Numbered from the stretch's first letter, positions 34,242 through 43,706 are shown. The stretch: 64,000 nt of DNA from Lishizhenia sp965656535 (GCA_965656535.1 CBFHKX010000008.1:36250-100249); one strand, 5' to 3'. Notes: a model not told the origin generated them from the letters alone. Numbers and translations are program-made.

Positions 34242-35576
34242 ATGACAAAATTAAAGAAAGATAAAATATCACCTTTTGGTTTAACTATGATAGTGGTTGG
34301 AGCCTGTATTGGCTCGGGTATTTTTCTTACGCCATCTAGTGTTGCTACCACCATTTATGACTCTTCGTATATTCTACTTGCTTGGTTTATTGGTGGTTGT
34401 ATTGCAATGACTGGTGCTTTATCATTTAGCGAGTTAGCAGGATTGTTTCCAAGCGCTGGTGGAGTTTACGTTTATTTAAAAGAATGTTTTGGTAAGCGTT
34501 TGGCTTTTCTTTACGGATGGAGCGTTCTTACAGTTATTACTTCTGGATCCATTGCTGCTTTGGTAATTGTATCGGTAGACTATTTTAATCAATTGATTGG
34601 AGGAGTTATTTCTGGTGTCGGACAATTGATTTTTGCTATTTTAATTATCATGTTCAATGCTACTATTCATGTACTTGGTATTAAAATTGGCGAACGCTTT
34701 GTTACTGTTTTATCGCTTCTTAAAATTAGTGGAGTTGTAGGTTTAGTGCTTGTAGGTTTGCTCTTTTTTGAAGAGATACCTGTTTCAGAGCTGGTTTCTG
34801 TAAAGCAAGAGGGTGATTCAATTTGGGTGGCTGTTGGTGCTAGTATGATTCCTATATTATGGTCTTTCGGTGGTTTTCAGCACGCATCGTTTTTGGCGGG
34901 AGATGCGCTTAATCCAAAGCGATCAGTTCCGTTAGCAATGATATCTGGTGTTTTATTGGTTGCGTTTTTATATGTTGCAGTAAACATTGCTTATTTATCC
35001 GTTTTAGGTTTAGAAGGATTAAGTTTAAGTCAAAAGCCAGCTGTTGATACTTTAAATGCAATTTGGGAAAATTCGGGCATATTTGTACTCGTTTTGATTG
35101 TTGTGAGTACTTTTGGTTCGTCATTTATTTTTACCATGTCTGCCCCACGTATTTATTTTGCAATGGCAAAAGATGAGGTGTTTTTCTCGTGGATGGCAAA
35201 AAAGCACAACCGTTTTAATACACCAGCAAATGCAATTATAACTCAATCTATTTGGAGTAGTTTACTGGTTCTTTTCTGGGGAACTTTTGAGAGTTTAATA
35301 AATTACGTCACTTTTATAGAATGGATATTTCTGCTGTTAGCTGCGCTATCTGTGTTTTATTTTAGGAAAAGAATTTCAAGAGAAAAGTATGTTTTTAGAA
35401 GTCCACTTTTTCCGGTTTTACCTATTTTATTTTCGTTTGCCGTAATAGGGTTTTTAATGATAGAAATACTAGCTAAAAACGAACCTGCACTTTACGGTGT
35501 TTTACTCTTACTAGCAGGTGTATTGGTTTATGAAATTTTTAAAAGAAGGGCAAAGAGAAATACTTTAGTGAAATGA
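34242..35576 (+). CDS. APC superfamily amino-acid permease
   Basis: 444 residues with about 12 membrane segments. The first segment carries the substrate-binding GACIGSGIFLTPSSVA motif of APC/LAT-type transporters, followed by SFSELAGLFPSAGGVYVYLKE in TM2-3. SFGGFQHASFLAGDALNPKRS (~210) is the TM6 region of the same family. It imports or exchanges amino acids; the substrate cannot be told. The lipoprotein gene downstream begins 34 bp after its stop. Confidence 0.9.
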   Translation: MTKLKKDKISPFGLTMIVVGACIGSGIFLTPSSVATTIYDSSYILLAWFIGGCIAMTGALSFSELAGLFPSAGGVYVYLKECFGKRLAFLYGWSVLTVITSGSIAALVIVSVDYFNQLIGGVISGVGQLIFAILIIMFNATIHVLGIKIGERFVTVLSLLKISGVVGLVLVGLLFFEEIPVSELVSVKQEGDSIWVAVGASMIPILWSFGGFQHASFLAGDALNPKRSVPLAMISGVLLVAFLYVAVNIAYLSVLGLEGLSLSQKPAVDTLNAIWENSGIFVLVLIVVSTFGSSFIFTMSAPRIYFAMAKDEVFFSWMAKKHNRFNTPANAIITQSIWSSLLVLFWGTFESLINYVTFIEWIFLLLAALSVFYFRKRISREKYVFRSPLFPVLPILFSFAVIGFLMIEILAKNEPALYGVLLLLAGVLVYEIFKRRAKRNTLVK

Positions 35577-35598
35577 ATTGTTTCCAGAAGAACTCTTT

Positions 35599-35606
35599 TA
35601 TTTTTG
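35599..35606 (+). promoter_or_regulatory. -7 element 4 nt before lipoprotein ATG 35611
   Basis: TATTTTTG followed by TGAT and the ATG. An imperfect -33 element (ATTG, 35577-35580) lies 18 bp upstream. Confidence 0.5.
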
Positions 35607-35610
35607 TGAT

Positions 35611-36375
35611 ATGACGAAAATGTTTTCTTTAGGCTGCGCAGTTATTTTATTTCTAGGGATAGGATGTAATCAAACAGAACAAACAAATAATGGTGGGAAA
35701 AAACTGCCGACAACCCAAAAGTCTGTAAAAGAAAGAGGGATTGCCTATATCGAAAATTATTTAAAAATAAACGCTGCAGAAGATTACGGTCTAGAGTATT
35801 TTGAGGAGTTTATTACTGATGATACGATAAAAGACGCACTTTTCTTAGTTAGAAGGGTAGGGTATGCTGAGTTAAAAGCTAGGAAAGCAAATGTATACAA
35901 TAACTACTTAAAGTTCGGATTAACAGCCAACGAGAATTACATTTTTATCTATAATGGGAAAACGAAAAAGTTTAGTACAACCGCGCCAATAGGAGCAAGT
36001 ATGGATCAGCCAATTGAGATTGATTTTCAATCCATTACTTCGTTGGTGAAAAAGGATATCTTAGTAAAGTATTATATTTTAAATTCAAAATTTGCGAGCT
36101 ACTACACGGCTGGGAAAGAAAGTTTTTATCCAGTTCTAAACCATCCTATTTATTCTTATTCAAATCAAGATTCTTTAGAAGCTTACGCAGTAAAATATGA
36201 GGAAGGAACTTTTTCGCTTGCCAAGGATATTGATTTATACAAAGCTGTACTAGCCAATGATCAGAAAGAGGTAACCGAAGAGAACTTGGTAGCAACCGAA
36301 CAAAGGCATTTACGTTTTATGTTTGATCCGCGTAAACAAAAATACGTTACGCCCGGAGTAGAGGAGCTAGATTAG
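35611..36375 (+). CDS. Putative lipoprotein, unknown function
   Basis: 254 residues from ATG 35611; the -7 promoter box just upstream rules out the earlier TTG at 35578. The signal peptide MTKMFSLGCAVILFLGIGC ends in a lipobox Cys (residue 19). The mature protein is charged and contains an RGIAYIENYLKINAAEDYGL segment. No family is recognised. It overlaps the converging AI-2E gene by 4 bp, an economical tail-to-tail arrangement without terminator. Confidence 0.8.
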   Translation: MTKMFSLGCAVILFLGIGCNQTEQTNNGGKKLPTTQKSVKERGIAYIENYLKINAAEDYGLEYFEEFITDDTIKDALFLVRRVGYAELKARKANVYNNYLKFGLTANENYIFIYNGKTKKFSTTAPIGASMDQPIEIDFQSITSLVKKDILVKYYILNSKFASYYTAGKESFYPVLNHPIYSYSNQDSLEAYAVKYEEGTFSLAKDIDLYKAVLANDQKEVTEENLVATEQRHLRFMFDPRKQKYVTPGVEELD

Positions 36376-37436
36376 TCGTTTTCAGCTTTCTCTTCTAATA
36401 AGATTTGCCATGCTTTAAGGTGTGGATAGTGGTTGGTAACTACCTTAATAACTGCTAGAATTGGTATGGTTAATATCATTCCAACGATACCGGTAAGCGC
36501 TCCCATCAAAACCAAGGCAATTATGATTACTAAAGGATTAATGTTTACAGTGTTTCCCATTATTTTTGGCGTAATAATATTTCCTTCTAGAAATTGAACC
36601 AAGGCATATATACCTGCAACTCCTACGGCATACCAAACAGAGTCTTTGGTTACTAACGCAACTGATATAGGAATTAATGCACTCATTACAACACCAATGA
36701 AAGGGATTAAGGTGAGTAGCGCACTAATTAAACCGATTACGAGTGCGTATTTTATTCCCAATAAAAACAGACCCGTAGAAGTGAGGATAGCAATTACTAA
36801 GATTACAAAGAAAAGTCCTTTTAAATAAGCTTGAAGAACGCTCTTGGCGTCGTCTAATAAAGATTTTCCATTTGCTAAATTATTTTCTCTAAACAACTCT
36901 TTGAAAAATCGATAAAGATTATTTCTATATAAAAGGAGAAAAAAGATGTAAATGGGCACGGTTACAAAGAATACGACGGTGTCTTTTAATCGAATTAAGG
37001 TGTCTTTGAATATGGAGGTAGCACCTTTTTTAAATTGCGAAATTCCTTTATCAATTAGCTCTTTGTATTGAGTCAAAGAAGGATTTAATTCGTCTGTTAA
37101 GGCTGTTGTAGGTTGTTTAATTAATTCTCTTGCAGATACATCTCCTTTTAAAGGCAATTCTTCTATGATTTGATTGGTTTGCACTGCAATAAGTAAAAAC
37201 AATCCAAAAAGTACGGCGCTAGAAAGTAAAACAGCTATGAATGCACTAAGACCAGCACCAAGCTTCAAGCGCTCTAAAAGAGAAACAAATGGAAGTAAAA
37301 TGGCAGCAATAAATGCAGAGAATATAATGGGCATTAATATAACATGACCTAAGTAAAGTGTTGCACAAATTATGGTAATAACAAACAAACTTTTCGCTAA
37401 GCTATTAAGCTTTTCTTTTCTTCTTGAGTAGGACAT
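36372..37436 (-). CDS. AI-2E family transporter (PerM/YdiK-like)
   Basis: 354 residues with seven or eight membrane segments. The conserved core of this family is visible: LIPFIGVVMSALIPISV (~245-262) and PKIMGNTVNINPLVIIIALV (~300-320). Members have been linked to autoinducer-2 export or sodium/proton exchange, but most are untested. It ends with a charged tail. No partner genes nearby suggest its substrate. Confidence 0.85.
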   Translation of the reverse strand: MSYSRRKEKLNSLAKSLFVITIICATLYLGHVILMPIIFSAFIAAILLPFVSLLERLKLGAGLSAFIAVLLSSAVLFGLFLLIAVQTNQIIEELPLKGDVSARELIKQPTTALTDELNPSLTQYKELIDKGISQFKKGATSIFKDTLIRLKDTVVFFVTVPIYIFFLLLYRNNLYRFFKELFRENNLANGKSLLDDAKSVLQAYLKGLFFVILVIAILTSTGLFLLGIKYALVIGLISALLTLIPFIGVVMSALIPISVALVTKDSVWYAVGVAGIYALVQFLEGNIITPKIMGNTVNINPLVIIIALVLMGALTGIVGMILTIPILAVIKVVTNHYPHLKAWQILLEEKAEND

Positions 37437-37561
37437 CGTATGCGTGATTTAATGTGAAGTTTTACCAATCAAAATTTGGCGACCAACGTTTTTACTTTAA
37501 AATTAGAATAAAAAGTCAAACAAGAAGGAAAGAATTCAATTCTCTCAAGAAGTTTAGCGAA

Positions 37562-38251
37562 TTATGGAGTACTCAAGGATACAGGTAAAATTTTCCCATT
37601 GTAGTATTTAGTTCCAGTTAAACTGAAGTTAACAATGTATTCTGCCATTTCGGTTGCACTTAGTGGAGCCTGGTAACCAGGGAAAGCTTCTTCAAGCATT
37701 TCTGTTTGTACCGCTCCTAAGGCAAGGCAATTCATTTTGATTTTCGTCTCTTTATACTCTTCGCTGAATAGCTCTGTGAAACTAACTAGTGCTGCTTTGG
37801 AGGTTGAATAAGCCGACAATCCTGGAAACTTAACGCTTCCTTGAACACCTCCAATACTTGATATGTTTACGATGTGACCTCCATTTTTCTTCATTTTTGG
37901 AACAACTACTTGGCAAGCTAGCATAATACCGATGACATTGGTGTCATAACAAGAAGTAATATCTATTTTGCTAAGCTCTAAAAAGGGTTTGGAAATGAGT
38001 AGACCAGCGTTGTTGACCAAGACATCTATTTCTTCAAAAGGTGCTAAAACGTCATTTAAATCGGATTTGAAACTATCTTTACTTAAATCAACAGAAGTGC
38101 AGATTACATTTTCTTTTTGTGCAAGATGCTCTAATGGACTAATATTTCTAGAAAGTGCAATTACCGTATTTTCTTTATTCTCTGAAAACAGAGATACACA
38201 GGCTTTTCCAATTCCTCTACTTGCTCCGAGTACTACAATTGTTTTAGGCAT
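37562..38251 (-). CDS. Short-chain dehydrogenase/reductase in the paaE cluster
   Basis: 229 residues, classical SDR size. The cofactor motif GASRGIGKA is at about residues 9-17, NNAGLL at ~86, and the catalytic Ser and Tyr-x-x-x-Lys in NISSIGG and YSTSKAALV (~155). It overlaps the second paaE-type gene by 8 bp and is thus co-translated with it. A role in handling ring-derived hydroxyacyl intermediates is possible, but the sequence alone does not show the substrate. Confidence 0.88.
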   Translation of the reverse strand: MPKTIVVLGASRGIGKACVSLFSENKENTVIALSRNISPLEHLAQKENVICTSVDLSKDSFKSDLNDVLAPFEEIDVLVNNAGLLISKPFLELSKIDITSCYDTNVIGIMLACQVVVPKMKKNGGHIVNISSIGGVQGSVKFPGLSAYSTSKAALVSFTELFSEEYKETKIKMNCLALGAVQTEMLEEAFPGYQAPLSATEMAEYIVNFSLTGTKYYNGKILPVSLSTP

Positions 38252-39320
38252 CGTATGATATAATTACTTCGTTACTATTTGGATGAGCTTGACAACAGAG
38301 TACGTATCCCTCGGCTACTTCAGCGTCTGTTAACGTATAGTTTAAATCCATAGTTACTGCACCTTCCAATACTTTTGCCTTACACGTAGAACAAACACCT
38401 CCTTTACAAGAATATGGTGCGTCAATTCCTTCGCTTTCTAATTCATTAAGTATTGTTTCTCCATCAGAAGAAAGCTCAAATGTAGTTTCTTCTTGATCTA
38501 ATATAACGGTAACTTTACTCAAACCTTTAAAGTCAGAAACAACTTCAGTTTCTTTAGATTTCATTAAGGTTGGAGTGGTGAAAAGTTCGTAATTGATCTT
38601 ACTTTCTTTTACACCTAAAGTTTGAAGAACTTCAGATGCATTCATTATCATTTCTTCTGGTCCGCACAAATAAAAGCCATCTGCTTTCAAGAGCGATAAG
38701 TCTTGCTTAAGAATAGATAAAATGGTTTCCTTTGTTAATTTACCTGATTCAAAGTTGTCTTTTGTTTCGCGAGATAAATAGTGTTTAGTTGTAACGTTTG
38801 AGCTGAGTGTTTCTATATCATTTTTGAAAATAATATCTTGCTCAGTTTTACTGCCATAAAAAAGATGCATTGTTCCATTTTGTGCAGATAGCTTTTTTGC
38901 AAAAGAGAGAATTGGTGTAATTCCACTACCGGCAGCAAATGCTACAATGTTTTTTGTTTCTTGCGGAAGCACAAAGTTACCTTCTGGCTTAGAAATAAGT
39001 ATAGCATCACCAACTTTTGCACTTTCATTTAAATACGTTGAAGCTTTTCCGTTCTCTACTTTCTTTACCGCAATTGTTAAGGGTTCTCCAATTCCACTGC
39101 AAATCGAGTAAGAACGTCTAACCTCTTCTCCATTTATAGTTAAGGCTAAATTCAAGTATTGTCCAGCCTGAAAAACAAAAACATGCTTATCTAATTCTTC
39201 AATCTTAAAGCTAATAGATACAGTGTCTGCAGTTTCTTTTACTATATTTTCAATTGTAGCAGTATAAAATCCTTTTTTTCCTTCTGCTTTTTTGTTAAAT
39301 AGTTTTCCTAATAATCCCAT
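38244..39320 (-). CDS. PaaE-type ferredoxin-NADP reductase (second tandem copy)
   Basis: 358 residues: FAD domain, NAD(P) domain and C-terminal plant-type 2Fe-2S ferredoxin. FAD binding is shown by RRSYSICSG, the nicotinamide site by AAGSGITPILSF and CGPEEM, and the cluster by CKGGVCSTCK (Cys305, 310, 313) and Cys343. It has a ~16-residue basic N-terminal extension absent from its neighbour. It is a diverged paralogue of the next gene, 9 bp away, and keeps all cofactor residues. It may feed electrons to the phenylacetyl-CoA epoxidase or to another oxygenase. Confidence 0.88.
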   Translation of the reverse strand: MGLLGKLFNKKAEGKKGFYTATIENIVKETADTVSISFKIEELDKHVFVFQAGQYLNLALTINGEEVRRSYSICSGIGEPLTIAVKKVENGKASTYLNESAKVGDAILISKPEGNFVLPQETKNIVAFAAGSGITPILSFAKKLSAQNGTMHLFYGSKTEQDIIFKNDIETLSSNVTTKHYLSRETKDNFESGKLTKETILSILKQDLSLLKADGFYLCGPEEMIMNASEVLQTLGVKESKINYELFTTPTLMKSKETEVVSDFKGLSKVTVILDQEETTFELSSDGETILNELESEGIDAPYSCKGGVCSTCKAKVLEGAVTMDLNYTLTDAEVAEGYVLCCQAHPNSNEVIISYDA

Positions 39321-39329
39321 GATTTTAAT

Positions 39330-40400
39330 TTAATCGTCAAATGATACCGTTAATTTCTCGCTCGTAGGGTGTGCTTGACAAGTTAATATATATCCAGCTT
39401 CTACTTCGTCAGGTTCAAGCGCATAATTTACATCCATTACAGCAGATCCTTCTAAAACTTTGGCTTTACACGTACAACAAACTCCTCCTTTACAAGCAAA
39501 TGGTAAGTCAGCCCCTGCTTTTTGAGCAGCATCTAGTATATTGTCTCCCTGGCTGTCAAGTGCAATGTCAATCTGTTCTCCATCCAAAATAATATGAACG
39601 TTGGAGTTAACATTAGGGTCGTTTGCAGTAGCCTTTTCTACCACCTTATTTTCTCCAGGAGATGTGAAAAGTTCAAAGTGTATGTTTGATTTTTGAACAC
39701 CTACTTCTTCCATAGCATCTTTCACAGCATGTATCATGCTTTCTGGACCGCAAATAAATACTTCATCTACTTTCGTCCCATTCATAAAGGCCTTGTGTAG
39801 ATTCAGACATTTTTCTTTGTCAATTCTTCCTTTTTGAATTTGGTTACCTAAATTTTCTCTACTTAAAATATGAACAAGCCTAAAGTCGTTCATGTTTAAA
39901 TTCTTAATTGCTTCAAGTTCTTCTCGGAAAATAATCGTATTAAATCCTTTGTTACCATAGAAGACAGAGATGTCGCTGTTTGGCTCTTCCTTAAGAATTG
40001 TTTTTGCAATAGATAGAATAGGTGTTATACCACTACCGGCTGCAAAAAGGGCGTACGACTTTTTGTTATTCGTATCCGCTTCTAGTTTAAAATTACCAAT
40101 AGGCGTCATTACATCCATCTTGTCTCCAGCTTTTAAAACTCGATTCGCATAGGTGGAAAAAACACCATTTTCAACCTGTTTAACAGCCACACGTAATTCA
40201 TTTTCATAAGGAGCTGCGCAGATAGAATAAGATCTTCTAGTGTCTTTTCCATTAATTTCTGTGCGTAAAGTAAGGTATTGCCCTGGAAGAAATTTGTAGT
40301 CAGACATTAATGCTTCAGGAACATGAAACAAAATCGAAACAGTGTCCTCAGTTTCTACTCTTACTTCTGCTACGCTTAGTGTATGAAATTTTGGTGTCAT
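39330..40400 (-). CDS. paaE: 1,2-phenylacetyl-CoA epoxidase, reductase subunit E
   Basis: 356 residues with the same three-domain layout: RRSYSICAAP (FAD, ~55-64), AAGSGITPILSI (NADP), CGPESMIHAV, and CKGGVCCTCK (Cys303, 308, 311) plus Cys341 for the 2Fe-2S cluster. PaaE passes electrons from NADPH to the PaaA di-iron centre. It is divergent from paaABCD across a ~200-bp promoter region, the usual partner, so this copy is the likelier true PaaE. Confidence 0.92.
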   Translation of the reverse strand: MTPKFHTLSVAEVRVETEDTVSILFHVPEALMSDYKFLPGQYLTLRTEINGKDTRRSYSICAAPYENELRVAVKQVENGVFSTYANRVLKAGDKMDVMTPIGNFKLEADTNNKKSYALFAAGSGITPILSIAKTILKEEPNSDISVFYGNKGFNTIIFREELEAIKNLNMNDFRLVHILSRENLGNQIQKGRIDKEKCLNLHKAFMNGTKVDEVFICGPESMIHAVKDAMEEVGVQKSNIHFELFTSPGENKVVEKATANDPNVNSNVHIILDGEQIDIALDSQGDNILDAAQKAGADLPFACKGGVCCTCKAKVLEGSAVMDVNYALEPDEVEAGYILTCQAHPTSEKLTVSFDD

Positions 40401-40421
40401 AATTTTATTTAAAGAAGTCTA

Positions 40422-40429
40422 CAAAAATA
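40422..40429 (-). promoter_or_regulatory. -7 promoter element of paaE operon
   Basis: Minus-strand TATTTTTG, 21 bp before the paaE ATG, with an ATTG 21 bp further upstream as a weak -33 element. Confidence 0.55.
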
Positions 40430-40544
40430 AACAGATTAACGAGTTTAATGCAATTATCTGATTACATACTCTTAAAATAATGACCTTTATCAACAACCCG
40501 TAAGTTTGTCAATAATTCTACTAGTTGTTTAAGCTTAGATTTGT

Positions 40545-40552
40545 TATTTTTG
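40545..40552 (+). promoter_or_regulatory. -7 promoter element of paaABCD
   Basis: TATTTTTG, 45 bp before the paaA ATG at 40598. Any regulator of both paa transcripts would bind between here and 40429. Confidence 0.55.
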
Positions 40553-40597
40553 TAAAGAAGAGTGTATTCTCTTTTACAACAGTTAAGAAAGTTGAAT

Positions 40598-41545
40598 ATG
40601 AAAGAAATTAACATACAAGAATTGGAGCGTAGGTTCCAAGAGAAAATTGATAAAGATATTAAGATAGAGCCGAAGGATTGGATGCCAGAAAGCTATAGAA
40701 AAACATTGATACGCCAGATTTCTCAACATGCGCATTCCGAGATTGTAGGAATGTTGCCTGAGGGAAATTGGATTACGCGCGCTCCTAATTTAAGGAGAAA
40801 AGCAGTTCTATTGGCTAAGGTTCAAGATGAAGCAGGCCATGGTCTATATTTATATTCTGCTGTAGAAACACTAGGAGCTGATAGAGAGGAAACGATTGAT
40901 GATTTGCATTCTGGTAAAGCGAAATATTCTAGTATTTTTAATTACCCAACTACTTCGTGGGCAGATATGGGTACGATTGGATGGCTTGTGGATGGAGCTG
41001 CGATTATGAATCAGGTACCTTTGTGCAGGTGTTCATACGGACCTTACGCACGTGCAATGGTTAGGGTGTGTAAAGAAGAGTCTTTTCACCAAAGACAAGG
41101 ATTTGAGATTATCACTAAACTAGCGAAGGGAACCCCAGAGCAAAAAGCTATGGCGCAGGATTCTTTAAACAGATTTTGGTGGCCAGCGTTAATGATGTTT
41201 GGTCCTTCAGATAAAGATTCTAAGCACACTGCTCAGTCTATGAAATGGAAAATCAAACGAAATACAAATGATGAATTGCGTCAAATGTTTGTTGATGTAA
41301 CTGTTCCTCAGGCAGAACTTATCGGGTTAACCATACCTGATAAAGACTTGAAGTGGAATGAAAAAACAGGGCATTACGATTTTGGAGAGATTAACTGGGA
41401 GGAATTTAACCAAGTAATTAAAGGAAACGGTCCTTGTAATAAAGAAAGAGTAGAAACAAGAAGAAAAGCAAAAGAGGACGGAGCTTGGGTAAGAGAAGCT
41501 GCCAATGCTTACGCAGAGAAAAGAGCAAGAAAACAAGCGTCTTAA
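40598..41545 (+). CDS. paaA: 1,2-phenylacetyl-CoA epoxidase, catalytic subunit A
   Basis: 315 residues from ATG 40598. PaaA is the ferritin-like di-iron oxygenase subunit that epoxidises the aromatic ring of phenylacetyl-CoA. The di-iron ligands are in KVQDEAGHGLYLY (~85) and CKEESFHQRQGFE (~160), both ExxH motifs. RNTNDELRQMFVDVTVPQAE is also family-typical. It forms the PaaABC core with paaB and paaC just downstream. The operon is divergent from paaE. Confidence 0.96.
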   Translation: MKEINIQELERRFQEKIDKDIKIEPKDWMPESYRKTLIRQISQHAHSEIVGMLPEGNWITRAPNLRRKAVLLAKVQDEAGHGLYLYSAVETLGADREETIDDLHSGKAKYSSIFNYPTTSWADMGTIGWLVDGAAIMNQVPLCRCSYGPYARAMVRVCKEESFHQRQGFEIITKLAKGTPEQKAMAQDSLNRFWWPALMMFGPSDKDSKHTAQSMKWKIKRNTNDELRQMFVDVTVPQAELIGLTIPDKDLKWNEKTGHYDFGEINWEEFNQVIKGNGPCNKERVETRRKAKEDGAWVREAANAYAEKRARKQAS

Positions 41546-41577
41546 GCCTTCTTGAAACAGCATATAACAAAGAGTAC

Positions 41578-41865
41578 ATGAGTAATAAAGAATGGCCCTT
41601 GTGGGAAGTGTTTATCAGAAGTAAACAAGGTTTAAGTCATAAACACGTTGGCAGCTTAAGAGCACCAGACGCAGAAATGGCGATAAGTAATGCTAGAGAT
41701 GTCTACACAAGAAGAAGCGAAGGAATTAGTATTTGGGTTGTAGAATCCGAAAAAGTAATCGCTTCCAATCCTTCTGATGGAGATAGTTTATTTGATCCGG
41801 CAGAAAGTAAAGTATACAGACATCCTACCTTTTATGATGTGCCAGACGGTATATCTCACATGTAA
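41578..41865 (+). CDS. paaB: 1,2-phenylacetyl-CoA epoxidase, subunit B
   Basis: 95 residues from ATG 41578; the frame extends upstream into paaA but PaaB proteins start at about MSNKEWPLWEVF. PaaB is the small structural subunit of the oxygenase complex. FIRSKQGLSHKHVGSLRAPD, ARDVYTRRSEGISIWVV and the C-terminal YDVPDGISHM are diagnostic. It lies 32 bp after paaA and 8 bp before paaC. Confidence 0.95.
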   Translation: MSNKEWPLWEVFIRSKQGLSHKHVGSLRAPDAEMAISNARDVYTRRSEGISIWVVESEKVIASNPSDGDSLFDPAESKVYRHPTFYDVPDGISHM

Positions 41866-41873
41866 AATTAACT

Positions 41874-42632
41874 ATGAACAAGCAAGAAGCATTATATAAT
41901 TACACACTGCGTTTAGCAGATGATACGCTTATTATTGGTCATCGAGTTTCAGAATGGTGCGGAAAGGGTCCAATTTTAGAGGAGGATATTGCGCTAACAA
42001 ATATTTCGTTAGATTTAATTGGTCAGGCTACTCTTTTGTTCGAATATTTAGCAGAATTTAAAGACGACGGAAAATCTTCTGATGACATTGCATTTATTCG
42101 CCATGCCAATGAATACAAAAACGTTTTACTTTGCGAACAACCAAATGGTGATTTTGGACAAACGATAGTACGACAATTCTTATATTCAAGTTTTGCTCAA
42201 ATATTCTACAGAGAATTAATGAAGAGCAAAGACGCCAAGCTTGCTGCTATTGCAGAAAAAAGTTTAAAAGAGGTAAAATATCACGTTAAGCACTCAGCTG
42301 AGTGGATTATTAGACTGGGAGACGGTACTGAGGAATCTCACAAAAGAGTTCAAGAAAGCATAGATTATTTGTGGAAATATAAAAATGAACTGTTTTTTAC
42401 CGATGAGGTAGATACGCTTATGATTGCAGAAGGTATAGCTCCAGATATGAAAGAATTTGAAAACGAGTATAACACCTTTATTAACCACATTCTTAGTGAA
42501 GCTACGCTAGAAATTCCAACACACGGTTGGGAGCAAAAAGGTGGTAGAACCGGAGTACATACCGAACATCTTGGTTTTATTTTAGCAGAATTGCAATACA
42601 TGCAACGCGCTTATCCAAATATGGAGTGGTAA
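41874..42632 (+). CDS. paaC: 1,2-phenylacetyl-CoA epoxidase, subunit C
   Basis: 252 residues. PaaC is a ferritin-like subunit that lost the di-iron centre and supports PaaA. The family features include LADDTLIIGHRVSEWCGKGP, LTNISLDLIGQA, RQFLYSSF and KEVKYHVKHSAEWI, ending in the GRTGVHTEHLGFILAELQYM segment. It is followed by paaD 2 bp later, completing paaABCD. Confidence 0.95.
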   Translation: MNKQEALYNYTLRLADDTLIIGHRVSEWCGKGPILEEDIALTNISLDLIGQATLLFEYLAEFKDDGKSSDDIAFIRHANEYKNVLLCEQPNGDFGQTIVRQFLYSSFAQIFYRELMKSKDAKLAAIAEKSLKEVKYHVKHSAEWIIRLGDGTEESHKRVQESIDYLWKYKNELFFTDEVDTLMIAEGIAPDMKEFENEYNTFINHILSEATLEIPTHGWEQKGGRTGVHTEHLGFILAELQYMQRAYPNMEW

Positions 42633-42634
42633 AA

Positions 42635-43123
42635 ATGACTATCACAAAAGAAAATATATGGGAACTTCTTGAGGATGTAAAAGATCCAGAAGTTCCTGTT
42701 TTAACTATTGTAGATCTAGGGATTGTTAGAGATGTTGTGATAGATAACAACCAAGTTAAAATCGTTATCACACCTACTTATTCTGGTTGTCCGGCAATGA
42801 AAGAAATAGAGAGCGACATACAGAAAAGGTTTGTTCAAGAAGGTATATCACATGTTACTATAGAGACTGTTTTATCTCCTGCATGGACAACAGATTGGCT
42901 TTCAGAAAACGGAAAGAAAAAGTTAAAAGAATACGGTATTGCACCGCCAGAAGATGAAGTTGATAAATCTGTTTTATTTGCTAAGCCTACTGTGATACCT
43001 TGCCCTATTTGCGATTCAAAAAACACTAAAATGGTATCGCAGTTTGGAAGTACAGCTTGCAAGGCGCATTACCAATGTAAAGATTGTTTAGAGCCCTTCG
43101 ATTATTTTAAGTGTTTAAGGTAA
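42635..43123 (+). CDS. paaD: Phenylacetate-CoA oxygenase assembly protein PaaD
   Basis: 162 residues from ATG 42635. PaaD belongs to the SufT/MIP18-like (DUF59) group and is thought to help mature the iron-sulfur cluster of the epoxidase. The N-terminal DUF59 domain has DVKDPEVPVLTIVDLGIV and TPTYSGCPAMKEIE. The C-terminal part has two CxxC pairs (CPICD and CKDC) that may bind zinc or iron. It converges with the lipoprotein gene, stop to stop, with a 2-bp gap. Confidence 0.94.
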   Translation: MTITKENIWELLEDVKDPEVPVLTIVDLGIVRDVVIDNNQVKIVITPTYSGCPAMKEIESDIQKRFVQEGISHVTIETVLSPAWTTDWLSENGKKKLKEYGIAPPEDEVDKSVLFAKPTVIPCPICDSKNTKMVSQFGSTACKAHYQCKDCLEPFDYFKCLR

Positions 43124-43125
43124 AA

Positions 43126-43704
43126 CTACCTTTTGACTCCATTCAAATAGATTTCTTCCCGAATTTTTTCTCCTTGATTGTCGTAAATAATTCTTTTACC
43201 ATTGAGGTATCCAGACCGATAATTTTCCACGGTCGACTTTAATGTGTCATTTTCACTGAAATAAGTGTAACATTTTCCAGTAAAATAGAAGTTATAACGT
43301 GTTGCACGTCTTTTGCTGTCTTCCGTTATAAAAGTTAGGCTATCACAAGGGCAGGTGTAGGAATTATATACTTCTGGATTAATTAAGCTTCCCTTTTTAT
43401 AGAGTTTAGATAAGAGTGTGTCACCTTTTGGTGTAAACGCAGTGTAGAGTCCGTGCATTTGACCATTAAAAATGTGTTTTTCTTCGCGCTTTATAGTGGT
43501 ATTCTTATAATTTCTAAAGCACACACCCGTAAACAAAGAATCATTTAAATAGAAAACCAGTTTATCTAAGTATAAGCTATCGCATTGGCAGACGTTTAGA
43601 CTGTTCGTGAATTCAAAATCTCCGGTAAGTAGTTTTTGATCGCTTTCGTTTTCGGTAGTGCATGCCAAGAACACACTAAAAACTAGAATATAAAAAATAC
43701 GCAT
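43126..43704 (-). CDS. Lipoprotein with MORN-like repeats
   Basis: 192 residues. Signal peptide MRIFYILVFSVFLAC with lipobox Cys15. The mature part has repeated YxNxxxF/L-G-like units (FNGQMHGLYTAF, RSGYLNGKRIIY, IYLNGVKR), resembling the short antitoxin/YwqK and MORN-type repeats common in Bacteroidota. Function unknown. It starts 2 bp after the NlpC/P60 gene stop and is presumably co-expressed with it. Confidence 0.8.
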   Translation of the reverse strand: MRIFYILVFSVFLACTTENESDQKLLTGDFEFTNSLNVCQCDSLYLDKLVFYLNDSLFTGVCFRNYKNTTIKREEKHIFNGQMHGLYTAFTPKGDTLLSKLYKKGSLINPEVYNSYTCPCDSLTFITEDSKRRATRYNFYFTGKCYTYFSENDTLKSTVENYRSGYLNGKRIIYDNQGEKIREEIYLNGVKR

Positions 43705-43706
43705 AC

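Noticed and set aside
41485..41577. Upstream extension of paaB into paaA
   Set aside because: The extension has no similarity to PaaB; family members start at about MSNKEWPLWEVF.
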